DNA of 64,000 bases, taken from NCBI RefSeq assembly GCF_024868665.1, contig NC_079897.1, forward strand, positions 7,846,403-7,910,402. Direction: 5' to 3'. The stretch is from Triplophysa rosa. Taxonomy: Eukaryota > Chordata > Actinopteri > Cypriniformes > Nemacheilidae. Below, in pieces: positions 34,035 to 47,865 of the stretch. The translations under genes were made by a program, and so were the position numbers. Each line of letters starts with the position of its first letter. Position 1 is the first letter of the stretch. Under the pieces are notes generated by a model, which was not told the origin of the DNA, made no database searches, and saw only the letters and a list, made by a program, of their open reading frames with translations.

Positions 34035-34318
34035 AAAGTGAAAAGTGAAAGTGACCTATTAGTCAGATATGGTGACCCATACCCGAAATGTGACCTCTGC
34101 ATTTAACCCATCCTGAGAGTAGTGAACACACGTACAGCAAGTGGTGAACACACGTACACCCAGAGCAGTGGGCAGCTATCACTGCAGCGCCCGGGGAGCA
34201 GGTAGGGGTAAGGTGCCTTTACCTCAGTCGTTGCCCGCCGGCCCTGGGAATCAACCGACAAACTTCTGGTCACGAGTCCGACTCTCTAACCATTAGGCCA
34301 CGACTGCCCCTTTTGTCT
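34035..34318 (-). mobile_element. tRNA-derived SINE
   Basis: On the minus strand it starts at about 34318 with a tRNA-like head: GGGGCAGTCGTGGCC, A box TGGCCTAATGGTTAGAGAG (34300-34282) and B box GGTTGATTCCC (34256-34246). The body contains GGGCGCTGCAGTGATAGC-like and GGATGGGTTAAATGCAGAGG and ends in CACTTTCACTTTTC. The head would provide an internal pol III promoter. One B-box position deviates from GGTTCGAATCC. Confidence 0.8.
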
Positions 34319-34683
34319 TGCATTATTAAAAACCCATCAATTTTCTTTATTGTAATGCATTTTTATGTTTTTCGCTACAATTTAGAGAGTTTACTTTTTT
34401 TACTTCAAAAACACGCACACAGTTGTTACGTCAGCCTGACACACACACTGACTTGCAGCTAGTGTGTTTGTGAGTGAGTGGGGAGTGGGGGGGGGCTAGT
34501 GTTGTACTGGTGGGTGCTGTACCAGCAGCTGAATTTACAAGTTGATTCTAATTGACAAACACAGAGACACAAAACAAACAAGGACACACAGGTTGGAGCA
34601 AATGGTTACACAGAACACACACAAAGATCAGTGGCCGAACAACAGAAACTTGCAATCTTTGTTACATGCGTATGCATCACTTA

Positions 34684-35233
34684 GGCCCAATCCCAATTTT
34701 CTACCCTTTCGCCTACCCCTCGCCCCTTCCCCTTGCCCCTTGAAACAAAGTGGCAAGGGGAAGGGTTACAAATTTTCCACTAAGAAATGGGACACCACTA
34801 CTACACTGTTATACGTCATCATACGTCATTGCTTGCTCCTAACGTTATGTCAGAGGACATGCGCCGATGCACCGGGTATATGACATAAAAATATATTTTC
34901 TAATACCGTGCAATCAGTGCTGTCCGCTAGCAAACTTTAGCGATTTTTTTTGCAAACATTAAAAGAACATCACCGTAAATACAAACACAAGATTGAATGT
35001 ACCATACATAAAATGAAAAATTGTCATAAAAATCCTTATTAATGGCAAAAAATTACTTACATGTATGGGTCTGCTTGCTCGAGTGAGCAGCCATGTTGGA
35101 AATTTCTCTTAGCCCTTCGTTTGAAGTGAGGTCCCGAAAAATCTTCATTTGAAGGGCTATCTGGCCCTTACCCCTACCCCTCCAACCAAAAGAGAATTGA
35201 GACAAGAGGTAAGGGGTAGATTGGGATTGGGCC
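34684..35233. mobile_element. PIF/Harbinger-like MITE
   Basis: The ends GGCCCAATCCCAAT and GATTGGGATTGGGCC are inverted repeats, flanked by TTA on both sides (34681-34683 and 35234-35236), the Harbinger 3-bp duplication. The interior has purine/pyrimidine-rich stretches (CCCCTTCCCCTTGCCCC and its complement) that extend the hairpin. 550 bases, non-coding. Confidence 0.75.
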
Positions 35234-35236
35234 TTA

Positions 35237-36155
35237 TTTATCAGTCATATCAACACTTTAGAGAATATGCAGGGTGTCTCAACACACAGACTGGCAGGAC
35301 TGGCAATTCAGCTTGTTTTATGCCATTTTAAAATCAAACATATTGAGATTTCCCCTGCTAAGCAGTACATCATGATAATGTTATCAGTAGACCTAGATGT
35401 TGTAGTAGTATTTACTGGATGGCTGCCAAACGCTGGTGTATGTGTGTGTTGAAAGTGAGCATGATTTTGCTTTCCTGTACGCATGCTAGTGCTTAACACC
35501 AAATGTGCATGTGTGTACTTTTAGCACATGTTGCCGTCCTGTGAGATTGCTTATAGAAGGTGTCGGCCCCTGTGTGTGAGCGGCGGCTCCGTCCTTGTGC
35601 ACAAATCATCTGAAACATGAGTCACTCCAGTTATCCCAAACAGGCGAATGTTAGCGGCATCACCTGTCTCCCTGCAGCACGCAGACGTGCAGCTCTGGAG
35701 CAGCTGAGGGTCAAGGGTTCAGTGGCCGTCTGCCACACACTTGCCACATTACCTTTTAATGACAGCCATTGTTTTCCTTTCCTTGCGTTCTGTAACAGAA
35801 CTCTATTACAGCTCTCATCTTTTCATTTTTCGTACCCCCACCACCTCGCGGTCTCTCCTCTGTTCTGCTGCATGCACTCTTTACTGTCAGTGAAAGCTGC
35901 TCTCTCTCTCGCTCCTGCCCATTATCTGCCACAATAGGGCAGATAATGAACTACTTTCAGTTTAGCATATTCTTTGGTTATGACTTCAGAGCTTACATTA
36001 TGAAAACACGCACTTCTTTTACTGTTGATACACTAGAAGTCCTAGCCATGACCCAAACCTAACCACAATTTACCCCTTAAATCAGAAGTAATTAAGTTAA
36101 TAAAAAACGGTCCTACAGTAAATGTAACATTAACCCTAAACTTTAACCTGCAATC
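35237..36155. other. intergenic, one unassigned open frame
   Basis: An open frame at 35617-35937 begins MSHSSYPKQANVSGITC and contains AARRRAALEQLRVKG. I do not recognise it. The rest of the frame is low-complexity-like. Left unassigned. Confidence 0.3.
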
Positions 36156-37066
36156 TAGTGTTGTAGTACTCGAGACCGGTCTCAAGACCATTTTTTGATG
36201 GTCATGTCTCGGTTTCGACTGTGTTTGGTCTCGGTCTTGTCTTGGTCTCAGACTTAGTGGTCTCAGGACTTTATTTCAAGACCGGTCAAGACCACAACTG
36301 TGGGAATTACACTAAATTGCTGGTGCATTGTCTGATTTTTGTGTTAACATCATTCATGTGACTGGATGTACAACTTCTGGCTCTAAAAGCCATTCACCAC
36401 TTGTTCCTTATGATTCTCATGACATGTTACTTTTGTTACTCCTGCTGCTGGTAAGAGAAGAATAGGGGATTGTCTTAAAGAAATCCGTCAACCAAATGAA
36501 TACGCAAAGGCAAGTATGAGATCTTGTTATTTTTTATTATAACATCTGATGTGATATTGATTTTGTATAATTCAATAAACCTTGAATTAATGAAGACACG
36601 TTTTAGAAGTTTTTGTTCTATATTGGCTAGTCCCGAACAAATCTGAACTTTTTTGCATTTCTGAGCAACACACAGCTATTTCGCTATTGATTAGATAAAG
36701 CAATGAAACTAATTAAGTCACTGAATGTTTTGTTTTGTTGAAATTTATATAATTTTTTATGTTTAGTTGTTGGAATTTTTACCTGCACAAAAATTGTAAT
36801 ATGTTACAGTAGGTGGGTGATAAAACATGGAACATAAAACATCCTACAAATAAATTTCTTCACAATAAATCACCCAGGTTACTTCTATTATTATTTTATT
36901 ATGACTTTTTAGTGTTTTGTGGATCTTTTGAATGAATTTTGGGAGTGCTGGTATTTGTCTCGACTTGGTCTCGGCCCCTCAAAGTCTTGGTCTTGTCTTG
37001 GTCTCGACACCCTCTGGTCTCGGTCTTGTCTTGGTCTCGGTTTTGGTGGTCTCGACAACAACACTA
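36156..37066. mobile_element. hAT-like non-autonomous element with GGTCTCG subterminal repeats
   Basis: TAGTGTTGTAGTACTCGAGACC at the left and its complement-like CAACACTA at the right form TIRs. Flanks CTGCAATC (36148-36155) and CTGCCATC (37067-37074) match at 7 of 8. Arrays of CTTGTCTTGGTCTCG-like units occupy both subterminal regions. 911 bases, no transposase. It resembles the element at 30753-32056 in design and end sequence. Confidence 0.8.
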
Positions 37067-37564
37067 CTGCCATCTGATTGGTTGATAGAAAGGTTGTTCT
37101 TTCTACTACAGTGATGTTGATCCATGATCCATTTCCTGTATGAAATCACATACACCTCTTTTTTGAAAGGCACAGGACAGGATTACAGAAACAGTCCTGT
37201 CAAAAAAGACATTTCAGGATTGGCATAACATAAATGCTTTGCTTTCTTGAATCTCACATGTACAATAGAGCTACAGTACCTGACCCCTGACAGGCACTCT
37301 ATTCATACCTCATGGGTCAAAGGTCACAAACTCTTCACACCGCTTTTAGAGACAATAAAAGCTGACACCAAACACAAAGCTCAAGGTGAAACAGGAAAAA
37401 AAGTGAAGCAAGATGTGTAGTGACAGAGATAAATGCAGACAGTCCGCTGTGGACATTCGAGTTCTGTTTTCTTTTACGGTGCGAATCGCTGACACCTGTG
37501 CTCGCAACAACTGCTGCAGGAATCAGTCGCATATATAAATATATACAGTATATAAAGTATATGT

Positions 37565-37670
37565 AAGGGATTATCCACGGCTAGTGGAGGTAAAGAAGCA
37601 CCCGACCCGAAGAGCCTATGCAAAGTGCATTAAATCCTTTAATGCACGGCTAGCCGTGGATTATCTCACT
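37565..37670. repeat. hairpin-forming inverted repeat
   Basis: GGATTATCCACGGCTAG at the left and CTAGCCGTGGATTATC at the right are inverted, about 75 bases apart. A second palindromic block (CATTAAATCCTTTAATG) lies between them. Confidence 0.7.
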
Positions 37671-37876
37671 TATACCATGGTCCTTTGCCAAGTTAAAAAC
37701 AAGTTAAAGCTGTTATTGATGTTTACAGTGTAATTCTTGATCAGACAGGTGAAAATAGTAGTTACTGTATTTTCACCAGTTAATTTCAAACTAACTGGAA
37801 CTACCCATGCATTTAACCGTTTTAATGCACACCTTCTAGCCAATCAGAATCAAGTATTCAAACAGACCATGGTATA
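37671..37876. mobile_element. small MITE with TATACCATGGTC ends
   Basis: Perfect 12-base inverted repeats TATACCATGGTC (37671-37682) and GACCATGGTATA (37865-37876), 206 bases in all. The outer TA could be a TA target duplication as in Tc1/mariner. Confidence 0.55.
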
Positions 37877-40309
37877 ATGTACCAACAAACTAGCAGTCCC
37901 CACATTTCAAATTGATTATTAAACATACTAAGTGATGTTTATTTGAAAATGTAAAAATGCAGAATGTTTGTAAAGTAGAAAAATCATTATGTTCATAGAC
38001 AATGTCTAAAACATACCTCTGTGTGTGCGGTTGATTGTGTGTGTTCGGCGTATGTATTTGTGTGGAGTGGGGAGTCTGTGACTCACTGCATTGTTCCTCT
38101 GGCCAGTCCTCATAGAAGCTTCAAATTTTAAGCAATTCAAACAACTGTGTCAGTTGCATCTGTGTGTGTTTTATGTAGAGATTCAGCATTCTGCAGTGAT
38201 GTGTGTGTTTACGGGCCCTCTCTTCGTTCTCTATAAAGAAACTGTGAAGCCATTATGAGAGATGCAGGACATGATAAATGTTTCATCTGTATCGCAGCTG
38301 TCAAGATGAGGCCACACAAACACATGTACCAACATAAAGACATGCGCACACTCTGGCAGTAAAGAATTTGAGGAGGAGAAGATCTGACACAAGTAATATA
38401 ATCTGTAATATAATTTACTCGCAGCTAGCAATGTGTTATCTTGTCAAATTCAACAGGATCATTTAACACACGCATGCATACACACTTTGTATGGACGTAA
38501 TGACTTGTACTGCACAAACAGCCAGGAGTGAGTAAGACTCACTATCATTGTGGGGACATTGGGACCCCACAATGTATAAAAACAAAAACACACACACCGC
38601 ACTGCTGGGACAGCAATTTCCATACACAATCTGACTGCTGCTAATTATCTTTAATTGATGAAGTAACCTCAGTGAGGCAGTGGGGTCTCAGCAACAGATG
38701 GGACTGCAGTTATCATGGCGGTATTGACTGTGTGTGTGTGCCTCACTCGTGCTGTATTGCGCCCCCAAGGAGTTTATTAAGGTAAATATTACACCCTAGG
38801 GAAATCTGTTGACTTTTATTCTCTCTTCTCAATCAAACAACCAAAATAACCAGGAGGCCCCTAATGAGCCTGTGAAAACTTCGAAGGCATAGTTGATTCA
38901 AACATACAGTAGATTTCTCAGTTCATATCCAGATTCTGTCTTTTATCAAACAAAAGGAGATATGTCCAAGCTGCGCGCTTCCACATAAACAACAGGAGAA
39001 AGTGTTTACATGATAAAACAGAAAAGAGGAAAGACTTTGAAAGAGAAACACACACAAATAATTACTGTTCAATGGCAACATCTGTGCATGCATTTGATTA
39101 GATATTTATTTAATTAAATAGTGTAAAAATATAAATTTCAAAAACATATGTTAGCCGACAATATACTTTCAGCTTCACCTTATACTGACTGCACTGTAGA
39201 ACTGTAGATCCTAAAACATAATCCCGATGTTGCATTTTCAAGCCTTAATATTACTGCTTTCATATTTTTAGATATACGTTTCACATTAGGTTCTTTGTTT
39301 GCTATTTCTGGATCTTGAGACCTCTACTTCCGCTGAAAGAAAATGATGCCTAACCATTTTGATAAATGTATTTTAGTGTTCTACAAAAGAAAGACAGTAT
39401 TACAGGTCTGACATAAATGCAAATAAATGATGACCTTATAATGGTAAATAACAATTCTTAAATATGGGATTGGACGATTAAGACTTGGAAAGAGAAAATA
39501 CATTTTTTAGCAAAAGAGAGAAGGGAGCAGAGAGGAGGAGAGAGTGATGAGGCGAGTCTAGCTGACCTTCAGGTGGAATGAACCCTTTTCATTAGTACGA
39601 GAGACAACTCAAGGATGGAGTCAAGGAGATGAATTAGGACGAGGGGCCACAAATTTGTCCAGGACAAGGCCTTCCCTGATTAAAACTCATCTGAGTAACT
39701 TCACCTTCGAACCCCCCCTCTGTCACTAAATAACACACGTGTATTAGTATATGTGTGTGTTATGAAGAAGAAACGCACAAGGTCACCATATTTGAACCAA
39801 ACTTTTAGGGACACTTGGATTAATGGGAGAAGCAAAGATGATTTACAAGCAGACATCAGATCTGTGAAAGGTTTGGGGGTGAAAGAGTCACAAGCCCAGA
39901 TGTTGTGATATATATATCATATGCGCTTTTATACATTGTGGTATTAGCAAAAGTTAGAAGTTCTACATTAAAAACGTATAATTAAACATATATAAAATGG
40001 TGTTTATTTGAAAATGCAGTGGTTTCTGTGAGGGTTGAATTTAGGGGAAGGGCGAGGGATAGAGGATAGATTGCATAACGGTGCAATATAAAAGTCATAT
40101 CTACCAAAAACATGCACTCTAAAAAAAGATACAAACCCAGCCGTTGGGTTATATTAAATGAAAATGTTGAAAAAAAAACATTAACGGGTTAAAACAACTC
40201 AGTGCACAGTAGGTTAATTTAGAACCCAAAGGTTAGGTTTTTGACCTTTTACAATGGTGTGTACACGTGTTTGTATTTTTTAATGTGTATTTAACCACTG
40301 CCTTATCAT

Positions 40310-40381
40310 ATTTAAAGCTGCTTTGCAGCAATGCAAAACTTTGAAAAGCGCTATAAAAATAAAATGAAATTGAATTGAAAC
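40310..40381 (+). repeat. LINE/SINE-type 3' tail
   Basis: AAAGCTGCTTTGCAGCAATG, AAAAGCGCTATAAAAATAAA and TTGAATTGAAA is the standard 3' end of fish L2-like and allied elements. Confidence 0.6.
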
Positions 40382-40481
40382 TTTGAACGTGACTGTAGAG
40401 AGAAAAGATGAACAGGTATTTTTAAATAAAATACAAATACTAAAACTTTTTATTTGTAAAATGCATTCGTGGGATGCTAAT

Positions 40482-41182
40482 CAGGGGTGTGTTTCCCGAA
40501 CAACGACATAACTCGCTGGTTAACCACTATAATACGATGCATCATTGGGGAAATTAACAATATAGTTACGACTGTTTCCCGAAACCGTAGTAACTCTGTC
40601 GGAGATCAATCTTTTGGCCCAAGTTGGTTCAGCAATCTAGTTGATGACACCACACACGTGGTGGAGTAATGACGTCTACTAATAAATACGTTCAGATCAA
40701 ATTAATGTCAAATTCTTGCTGTAAATAACATACATTGCATTTAACAATGACTTTTGCTATCCTATTTTTGTTATCTGTTTTATTTCACAATATATCATCA
40801 ATTAATAAGTTTCCTCCTATGTCTCTCGGCCCAGGGATTCCCCAGGGTCATAGAGAACGTATAGTCATGTGCATGCGCACTTTTCAAAAACAAACTAAAA
40901 GATGTAAAATTTAATTTGTATACATTTCGAATGATGGATATAGAATGCACTGCATGTTGCTTGATTAGTTTGCTCAAAGGCATGATGCATGTAAGTCTAC
41001 ATGTCATAATAAAAAGGAACTATGCTTCTAACCAGAGCTCCAGCCATGCAACTCTGCAATGCTGCTTGCGATTGATCGTTGGAACGATTGTTTCGAGAAA
41101 CACTTGAATCGTTGAACTAGCTGGAACGACGGAACTTGCGACCATAGTTGCCTAACGATGCTTTTGGGAAATGCACCCCCAG
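40482..41182. mobile_element. MITE with GGGGTGTGTTTCCC termini
   Basis: The left end CAGGGGTGTGTTTCCCGAA and the complement of the right end, CTGGGGGTGCATTTCCCAAA, are inverted repeats. CCCGAAACCGTAG-like and TCTCGAAACAATCG blocks lie inside. About 700 bases, no transposase. A recurrent fish family by memory; superfamily not assigned. Confidence 0.6.
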
Positions 41183-44100
41183 GTTGTGTCATAAACATTA
41201 TATTCTGGAGGCACATGAAGGCCCAGAGATGAAGAGGTTGGAGTGCGGAAGGCAGAGATTGTTGGGGGTGCTTTAGGGCAGCATCATTGAAGATGTAGTG
41301 GAAAGTAAAGCTTTTTGGGAAAGGGTGTGCCAGAAATGAGTCACTACAATTACCATAACTTTCTTTGAGGTTGACAGTCTTTTGGAATCTGGTTCTCACG
41401 CTTGTTGTTTGTCCTTGTGTGATATTATCTAGCACCGACTGCTTATTCTGGCATTTCCTGTTCACAATGCATCAGACAGATAAGTCAGAGGTGAATTGTT
41501 AAAAATATATATTTTTAATGTTAAATTTATAAATAAATAAATAGCATGTTAATAACATGAGGTCATATAAATGTAAATAAACATTTTTAATAGCACTGAG
41601 CAAGTCTTTGGTATTTGTTTTGGTCCTCATTACACATGCTTTAGGCAAAAGTGGCCATTCACTCACAAAAGTAGCCATTTACACTAAAGGACAAGCTGCA
41701 GCTAAACCAGAGGATCAGAATTTTTTTTTTCTATAATAAACTTTACTTAGATTTTATGTGGTACACTTTAAGGAAAATAATCAAACATCACATAACTCGC
41801 ATAAATGCATTTAGCAACTGGTTACCGTAGATTGCAGGTAGTGAATTGTGACCATGACTGTCGACACAGACAGCATGTCTGCTCTATTCAAGAGAAAACT
41901 AACTACTCATTTGTAGCACTGGACGGGTAAGATTCCCTCACGCAAATCATCCCACTTATGACAGAAAATGACAGAGTGATGAAGTAACTGAGTGAATGTG
42001 TGTATCTGCAGTGATGGATTGCTGGATAACTCATTGATGGATATTGATTGATGCATGACCGATAGACGGGTTATGCTGGCCATGGTAGACAAGAGCTTTA
42101 AAGTCTCCTCCCAATTAGTGGCAGACAATCACAGGCCTGAGGGACAGGGTGGACACAGACTGGGTCAAGCTGTCGCCCCAGCGGGGCGCAGAGCAGCTCC
42201 CATAAAACCGAATGTCTGCCCTGAAGAGAGAAACAGTGAGAAATAAAAGACAGGGAGAGGCAGACAGAAATGTTGAAATCAACATTCAAACAAAGACAGA
42301 GGAGATAAGAGGGGTGAGAGTGGCAAAGTGAACAGGGTGTTTGCATTGAGTGGCTCCACTGTAAATACCACAAAAGCCGTAAAAGAGTAAAATGCTGCAG
42401 CGAAGGCAGCTGCCCGGTGAGAGACAAACAAAGCCAATGAACTCCACCCACTCAACAGTGGATGTTGGGGCTGCAATTACACTGCAGAAGAATTAGTTAA
42501 TATTCCACTGACACCAGGCCGACACTGACCCCCTCGCTGCTCCTAATGCCTTACAGATTGATAATGGACATTAAGCAATGAACATTTAAGGCTGCCTATA
42601 GGAAAGAAAACCAAGAGACAACAATGGGAGTAAAATGGAGAGCTTTTTCCCTTAAGGACCAGAAAAAAATCTCTAGAAGTTCAAAAGAGATCAATACTTT
42701 AAACCAACATTTTAAAACTGTGAAAAATAAGTATAGATGTCTGTCTAGTCTGCACGAACCGCATTATGATTAAACATTTCCCCCCACTTGTTCTCCTCTA
42801 CACCTGTTGCATGTAAAATGTAGAGAGAAGAATGCCTTAGTTTCAAATATTGTGTATAAGCAATTTAAAAAATGAAATGTTCAGTCCTTTCTTTATTCCT
42901 TATTTCTATAATGTATAATAATGTCTTTTTCTATATACTGAACCTCTGGACTAATATGTTGTTCACTATTGTATTCAGCTTGCAATAATGCAAAACTGCA
43001 AATCCATTTTGAATTCAACTGAATTGGAAAATGTTCAAATTGCAGTTATGTGAAGTCTACAAATAGTGCATAGAATTTAGAAGCAAAAGCCAAATATTTT
43101 GGTCAAATGAATGCAAAAATGACTGGTATGGATATTCCGTTGGACTGTTATATAGATTCAACTGTTGCACATTCAACTGTTGAATGTGCAAATTAGTGTA
43201 TATGGACTGCTTCCCACGCTCACCCATCACTTTTTGAACCCACATATTAATTTACTTAAATAACAACTCACACTGTAAATGATCTTGGAAAAAGGAGCTT
43301 AAAATGAATATGTGGAACTGTGTTCAACCTCAAGAAAACACAGTTTAACAGGTCTATGAGAACACTGTCTCTCTCTTTGCCCCGTGCCTGTGGGTGATCA
43401 TAAAGAGGGACATGCTACTGTTCTTAAATTAGCATTGTGGCCTCCTCCAGAGAGACATATGTTTAAGTGTCTGCGTTCGCTCAAATCCCCCTCAAATCTG
43501 CCCCTCAGAGCCATGCCCAGCTTAAGACCACACCTTTCATTATAAGCAACACAATTCATTAATGGAACAAAAACAAACAGTCACGGCAACACAATCTCAC
43601 TATTTGTAATTATTTTAGGAGATGCCTAATTTGTATGAATTTGCACAATCTAATTTGTAAGTTTTATTATGATTTGCTTTTGATTTGGTTTAGTGGAGGG
43701 ACTTCAGCATGGCTTTTTCTAATAATTGTATGTTTTTTTAGATTCACATCATACGAATTTCTTCATGTTAGACACCTAAATTCGAATTCCTGTGAGATGA
43801 GGCTGGTCATGCGCACAAACAAATTCAATATAGTCATAGACACTAAAACCCGTAGTTTATACTCACACACATTACATCCATTACTGTTTCTGTGTGTACT
43901 TTACCATAGCTATTGCAATTAGATGGTAACATATGAGAGTGTTAAGTGTTTTCAAACAGAAAAACTGTAATAAATCATTAGACTTCACTATTGTTCAAGG
44001 GATTAGGGAAAATCCAAAATTACCTGTGGCCCTCAGGATGGTGAAGGGGTCTTCCCCAAGCACAAATCCTTAAAACACACATTAGTCTGAAAAATGCTCT

Positions 44101-47100
44101 TGCTCTCAATGCAGAACAATCTCATGCCCAATCCACAGGAGAGAGAAGCCGAGGAGAAACATGATGTGTGACGGGTGGACCGGGCAGTACAGGAGGGGAC
44201 ACGGATGAGGGGGACACACACAGGTTGAGGGGCTGCTAATCAGAGGGACCCCACAGAGCACACAAGACTGGAGACTTGACGCAGCGGCACGACACCCCCC
44301 AGCATGCCCCTGCTGTGCAGTGTAGACAGCCCCGCTGAGAGTGAGGCACACACAAAAGAGATGAAGCCCAGTGGGGAGCTGAGCACTGAGCCACAGGTTA
44401 GCATGACAAAGACCCTGTAATGGAGTCTACCACACCCCAGCCCTCAGCTAAACAAACAGCCAGCCTCAGATTCCATTAAGATAAGAGCAGAACACACACT
44501 CATCTCTGCATGACGACTAACACACATTTAGCTACTGCTTACACATTCATCTATAAAAGCGCAATGAATAAAGAATATTTTTCTTCGGCATGCCCACATA
44601 CAAGTACAAACAATGCTGTTATAATGCTGTTATTGCTCAGTTGGTGAATTCAAGAGACTTAATAGAATTGATTTTCATTTAATGAATGCCCCATCACAAG
44701 AGCCGTTCATTGATATATGCATAACTTTGCTAGGATCATTTGGTAAAAAATGGGATGAGAAATCAATTCACATTAAGATTTCGGATTTTGGGAAGGCTGA
44801 AGACATTGGTGAGAAAGTCATGCAAGATTAGTGAGGTCTGTTTATCTAGTCAAATATATAAAAAAAACCCTGGAGATTTCAACAAATAATCTCAGTTGCT
44901 TCTTAGTTAATCATTTTAACCCTTAACTAGAATTTTGATATGAATAAGATTTGATGTTTTCTTTGCTAAGCATTATCATGCAAAAGGACAATACAAAAGT
45001 CAAACTGAATAATAATTTGCGTAAACATTAACTTTCACTACAGGTATGTGTGGGTTTTAAATGCGAGATTTAATGTATTGACATATTTTATTTATGCATT
45101 TGTTTAATTCATTGTCCGCAAATACGGTCCGCAAAAAACGGTTGGGGAATCACTCTTCTGTGATTCTGTCAAGGCAAGAAACCCACTTCCTCCTTCCTCC
45201 ATTCTCCTGACCCTCATCTATCTCATTCAACCCTATCAGCACATTCAGAGCAGACAGACGTGAGGACAGAGATAGCAGTCTGGAACTTTATTATAGATAT
45301 AAATGATCACTTTTCTTTCCGACAGGTGTGACGTGTCTTTCTCCTGTCCTCTTTAGCTGAGCAAAAGGCCAAACCTCACAGGAAATACACAAATACACAC
45401 ATTAGAGGAGATGTGTGAACTTTGGGTCACCGGGAGGAAGAGTCTCCATTTTCCTCAAAACAATTCTGTGTGAGAGTGTGAAAGACTCAGATTACTATCA
45501 CCTCACTCTCAAACACATACATCCAAACTTCATTCATTAGCCCGTAACAACAGGGCTCTAAACTCCCCTCCCATACACACATCGATAATCCACTGTGAGA
45601 AAACGTTTACCTGGACAAATATTTTTTTTTGGACATAAGGATGTAAGTATATAAAGATGCTTTACATATACACATGAATAATCCCTCTGTGAATCTCTCT
45701 CTGTAACACAAATACACACAGGTAGTGTGTCACTTCAAAGGAAGTCCCTCGGCCCTAGGCCTGGAAACCGAGTACTTTCATGAGCAGAGGTGATTTCTGT
45801 TATGGGTCAGGTCAGGTGAGCTAAAAGAGATGCTTTCCCTTTCATGCCGATATAATATGAACATAAACACACGATCCACTGCCTTAATGTGCACATGTGT
45901 GTCTGTGGAGGTTTACTTCACTTTAGTGTTGGAGACTGAACCATCTCCAGAGCTGAGTTCAGTCTGAAAAACCCCTCACCTGGGGTGATATGACAGGGCA
46001 CATGTGTGTGCTTGTGTGTGTGTGTGGAAAAGTTTGGGGTAGTTTGGTCCTAGCTAATAGTTATCCCCATAAACATGTACGAATGTGAATGTGCCTTTTT
46101 CTTATCACCCTGTTATGAATGTTTATAAAAGGTGATTAGAGGAATCTTGTATTGGGTATGACAGATTGAAAGAAAAATAACGATATTTAACAACATGTTT
46201 TGGGCACTGGTTTGTCTTGACTGTTGGCGGAAATTCAAGAAATGAAAGAGATCTTATCAAATTATATTTCATTCAGTTTCATAAAAACTGCTCATGTCTT
46301 TTTGAATTTCATCAGTAGCAGTAGCCTCTTTTGCATAAAGATAAGAGAAAACGATACTTTCAATACTCCGTTTACCATGTGAAAAAGTCAAGATGCAAAA
46401 CAGTTTCATTTTTTTACTTTCAAAAGCCTGTTCACCAAGTGCCAATGATTTCTTTCGCAAATTTGTCAAATGAAAATCAAATGACAAAGGAAATTCATTT
46501 ATAAGCTATAAATTAGCATTCCTTCATTATCTGTGTGCATTAATATATATTTTGGGTGTTTATATGCAGTAATCATTTTAATAAACTGAAACTTCAAACA
46601 TCGCAAAAAGCTTTGAACAGCAAATATTATAGATATCTGGAAAGAACAAAGCAAATAAGTGTGCATGTGCAGGAAACAGTTCAAATTAAAAGGCAAGGCA
46701 ATGCTGATCGTTTTACAGGCTGGAATGTTTACATGTAAAAGGCTTTTAATAAGAGGCTGGTAAGGAAGAGACAACAGGACTTCAGCTTTCATCTGGCAAG
46801 GCCACTTCTCCTTATTTATGACTGCTTGTGTTCCAATGAGCAAACGGGACACTGGCAGGCCACTGTTACACAACTCAACACACACTCACATAGTGTTTGA
46901 GCACATACATAAAATTGTAATAATTTGCAACAGCTTAATATACCTGGAAAATCTCTGGAAACACATTAGACTTGTCAGATGTCGTACAATAAATTCAGTT
47001 CCTCATGTCTAAAATCAGTCATTTATAACCAGTTGGGTTAGGATGCTGCCAGAAGGCGTATGTACTGTAGGTACTTTGTTTTTCTCTCTGTCTCATGCAC

Positions 47101-47860
47101 AGTGGAATGTGCAAACCATATAAAGTAATTGAGCATTAGCGCGGATGCACATGTTGCCACCTTGTTGACCCCTCAATCTAGAACAAATCCATTCTATATT
47201 TGCTGTTGCCTGCGTGGATAGAAAAATCTGATCTCAATGACAAAAATTACATCACACCGAGTGTCCACATGCCCAAAATTCCTTGGACTTTAAAACGCCA
47301 CTGTTTATATAGGCAATAGACGGCCAAGCAGCTAACCAGTCTTAGCATAACATAACAGCCCAACCCAATATCATATTCAATAGATCAAATTGTTGATCTG
47401 TGGGAAAAAATAGTGTACATACAGTGTTTCTGATCAATGTAGAGTACGGTCAGACTCAGATTCACACGCAGTCCAAAAATATCTGATCCTGCAATTGCTG
47501 TTGCATGTTTTAATGCACAGTTAGACTTTACCTTTTTGTTTAACATCATGAACTCTTCACTCAAACATAAGAAACACCTGTTCTCTCATGTCTCTTTAAC
47601 CCCTGCAGGCTTAAACTGCAACACATGCACGCTACTGACGTACACCAATGTTCCCCAAGGCTAAAATTGTACTATTGTGCACTACAGCAAAATTAGTTAA
47701 CAAGAAATTCAATGACGATACAAATATGAACAGTTCATACAGTTCCCGACAGAGTTTAAAGCACTTGGGTTTAGTCTCAATTTAAATTTCATGTGAAACC
47801 CATATTTATGCTTTAAAATTGTTAAATCTGATTTACAAGACTGACATTTCAAAGCATTAT
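41183..47860. other. gene-free stretch upstream of prdm1
   Basis: No exon, RNA gene or strong repeat structure. 43600-43830 resembles the fish repeat rich in TTCGTATGAATTTG-like words. The 41028-41465 minus-strand open frame overlaps the preceding MITE and has no recognisable domain. Confidence 0.5.
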
Positions 47861-47865
47861 GAATG

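Larger units (their letters stand above)
37067..40481. other. intergenic with small repeats
   Basis: It holds the small elements at 37565-37876, a LINE-type tail at 40310-40381 and a likely GTCCCCAC repeat near 38545. No gene recognised. Confidence 0.5.

Noticed and set aside
34240..34318. Functional tRNA gene
   Set aside because: The A and B boxes belong to a SINE head: it is followed by a SINE body, lacks a proper acceptor-stem pairing and has an altered B box.
35617..35937. Plus-strand frame starting MSHSSYPKQANVSG as a first exon
   Set aside because: The first 35 codons look protein-like, but there is no family match I can name and no partner exon, so it was left unassigned.
41028..41465. 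Minus-strand open frame of 145 codons as a gene
   Set aside because: Its last part lies inside the MITE ending at 41182, it has no recognisable domain, and no splice or promoter context supports it.
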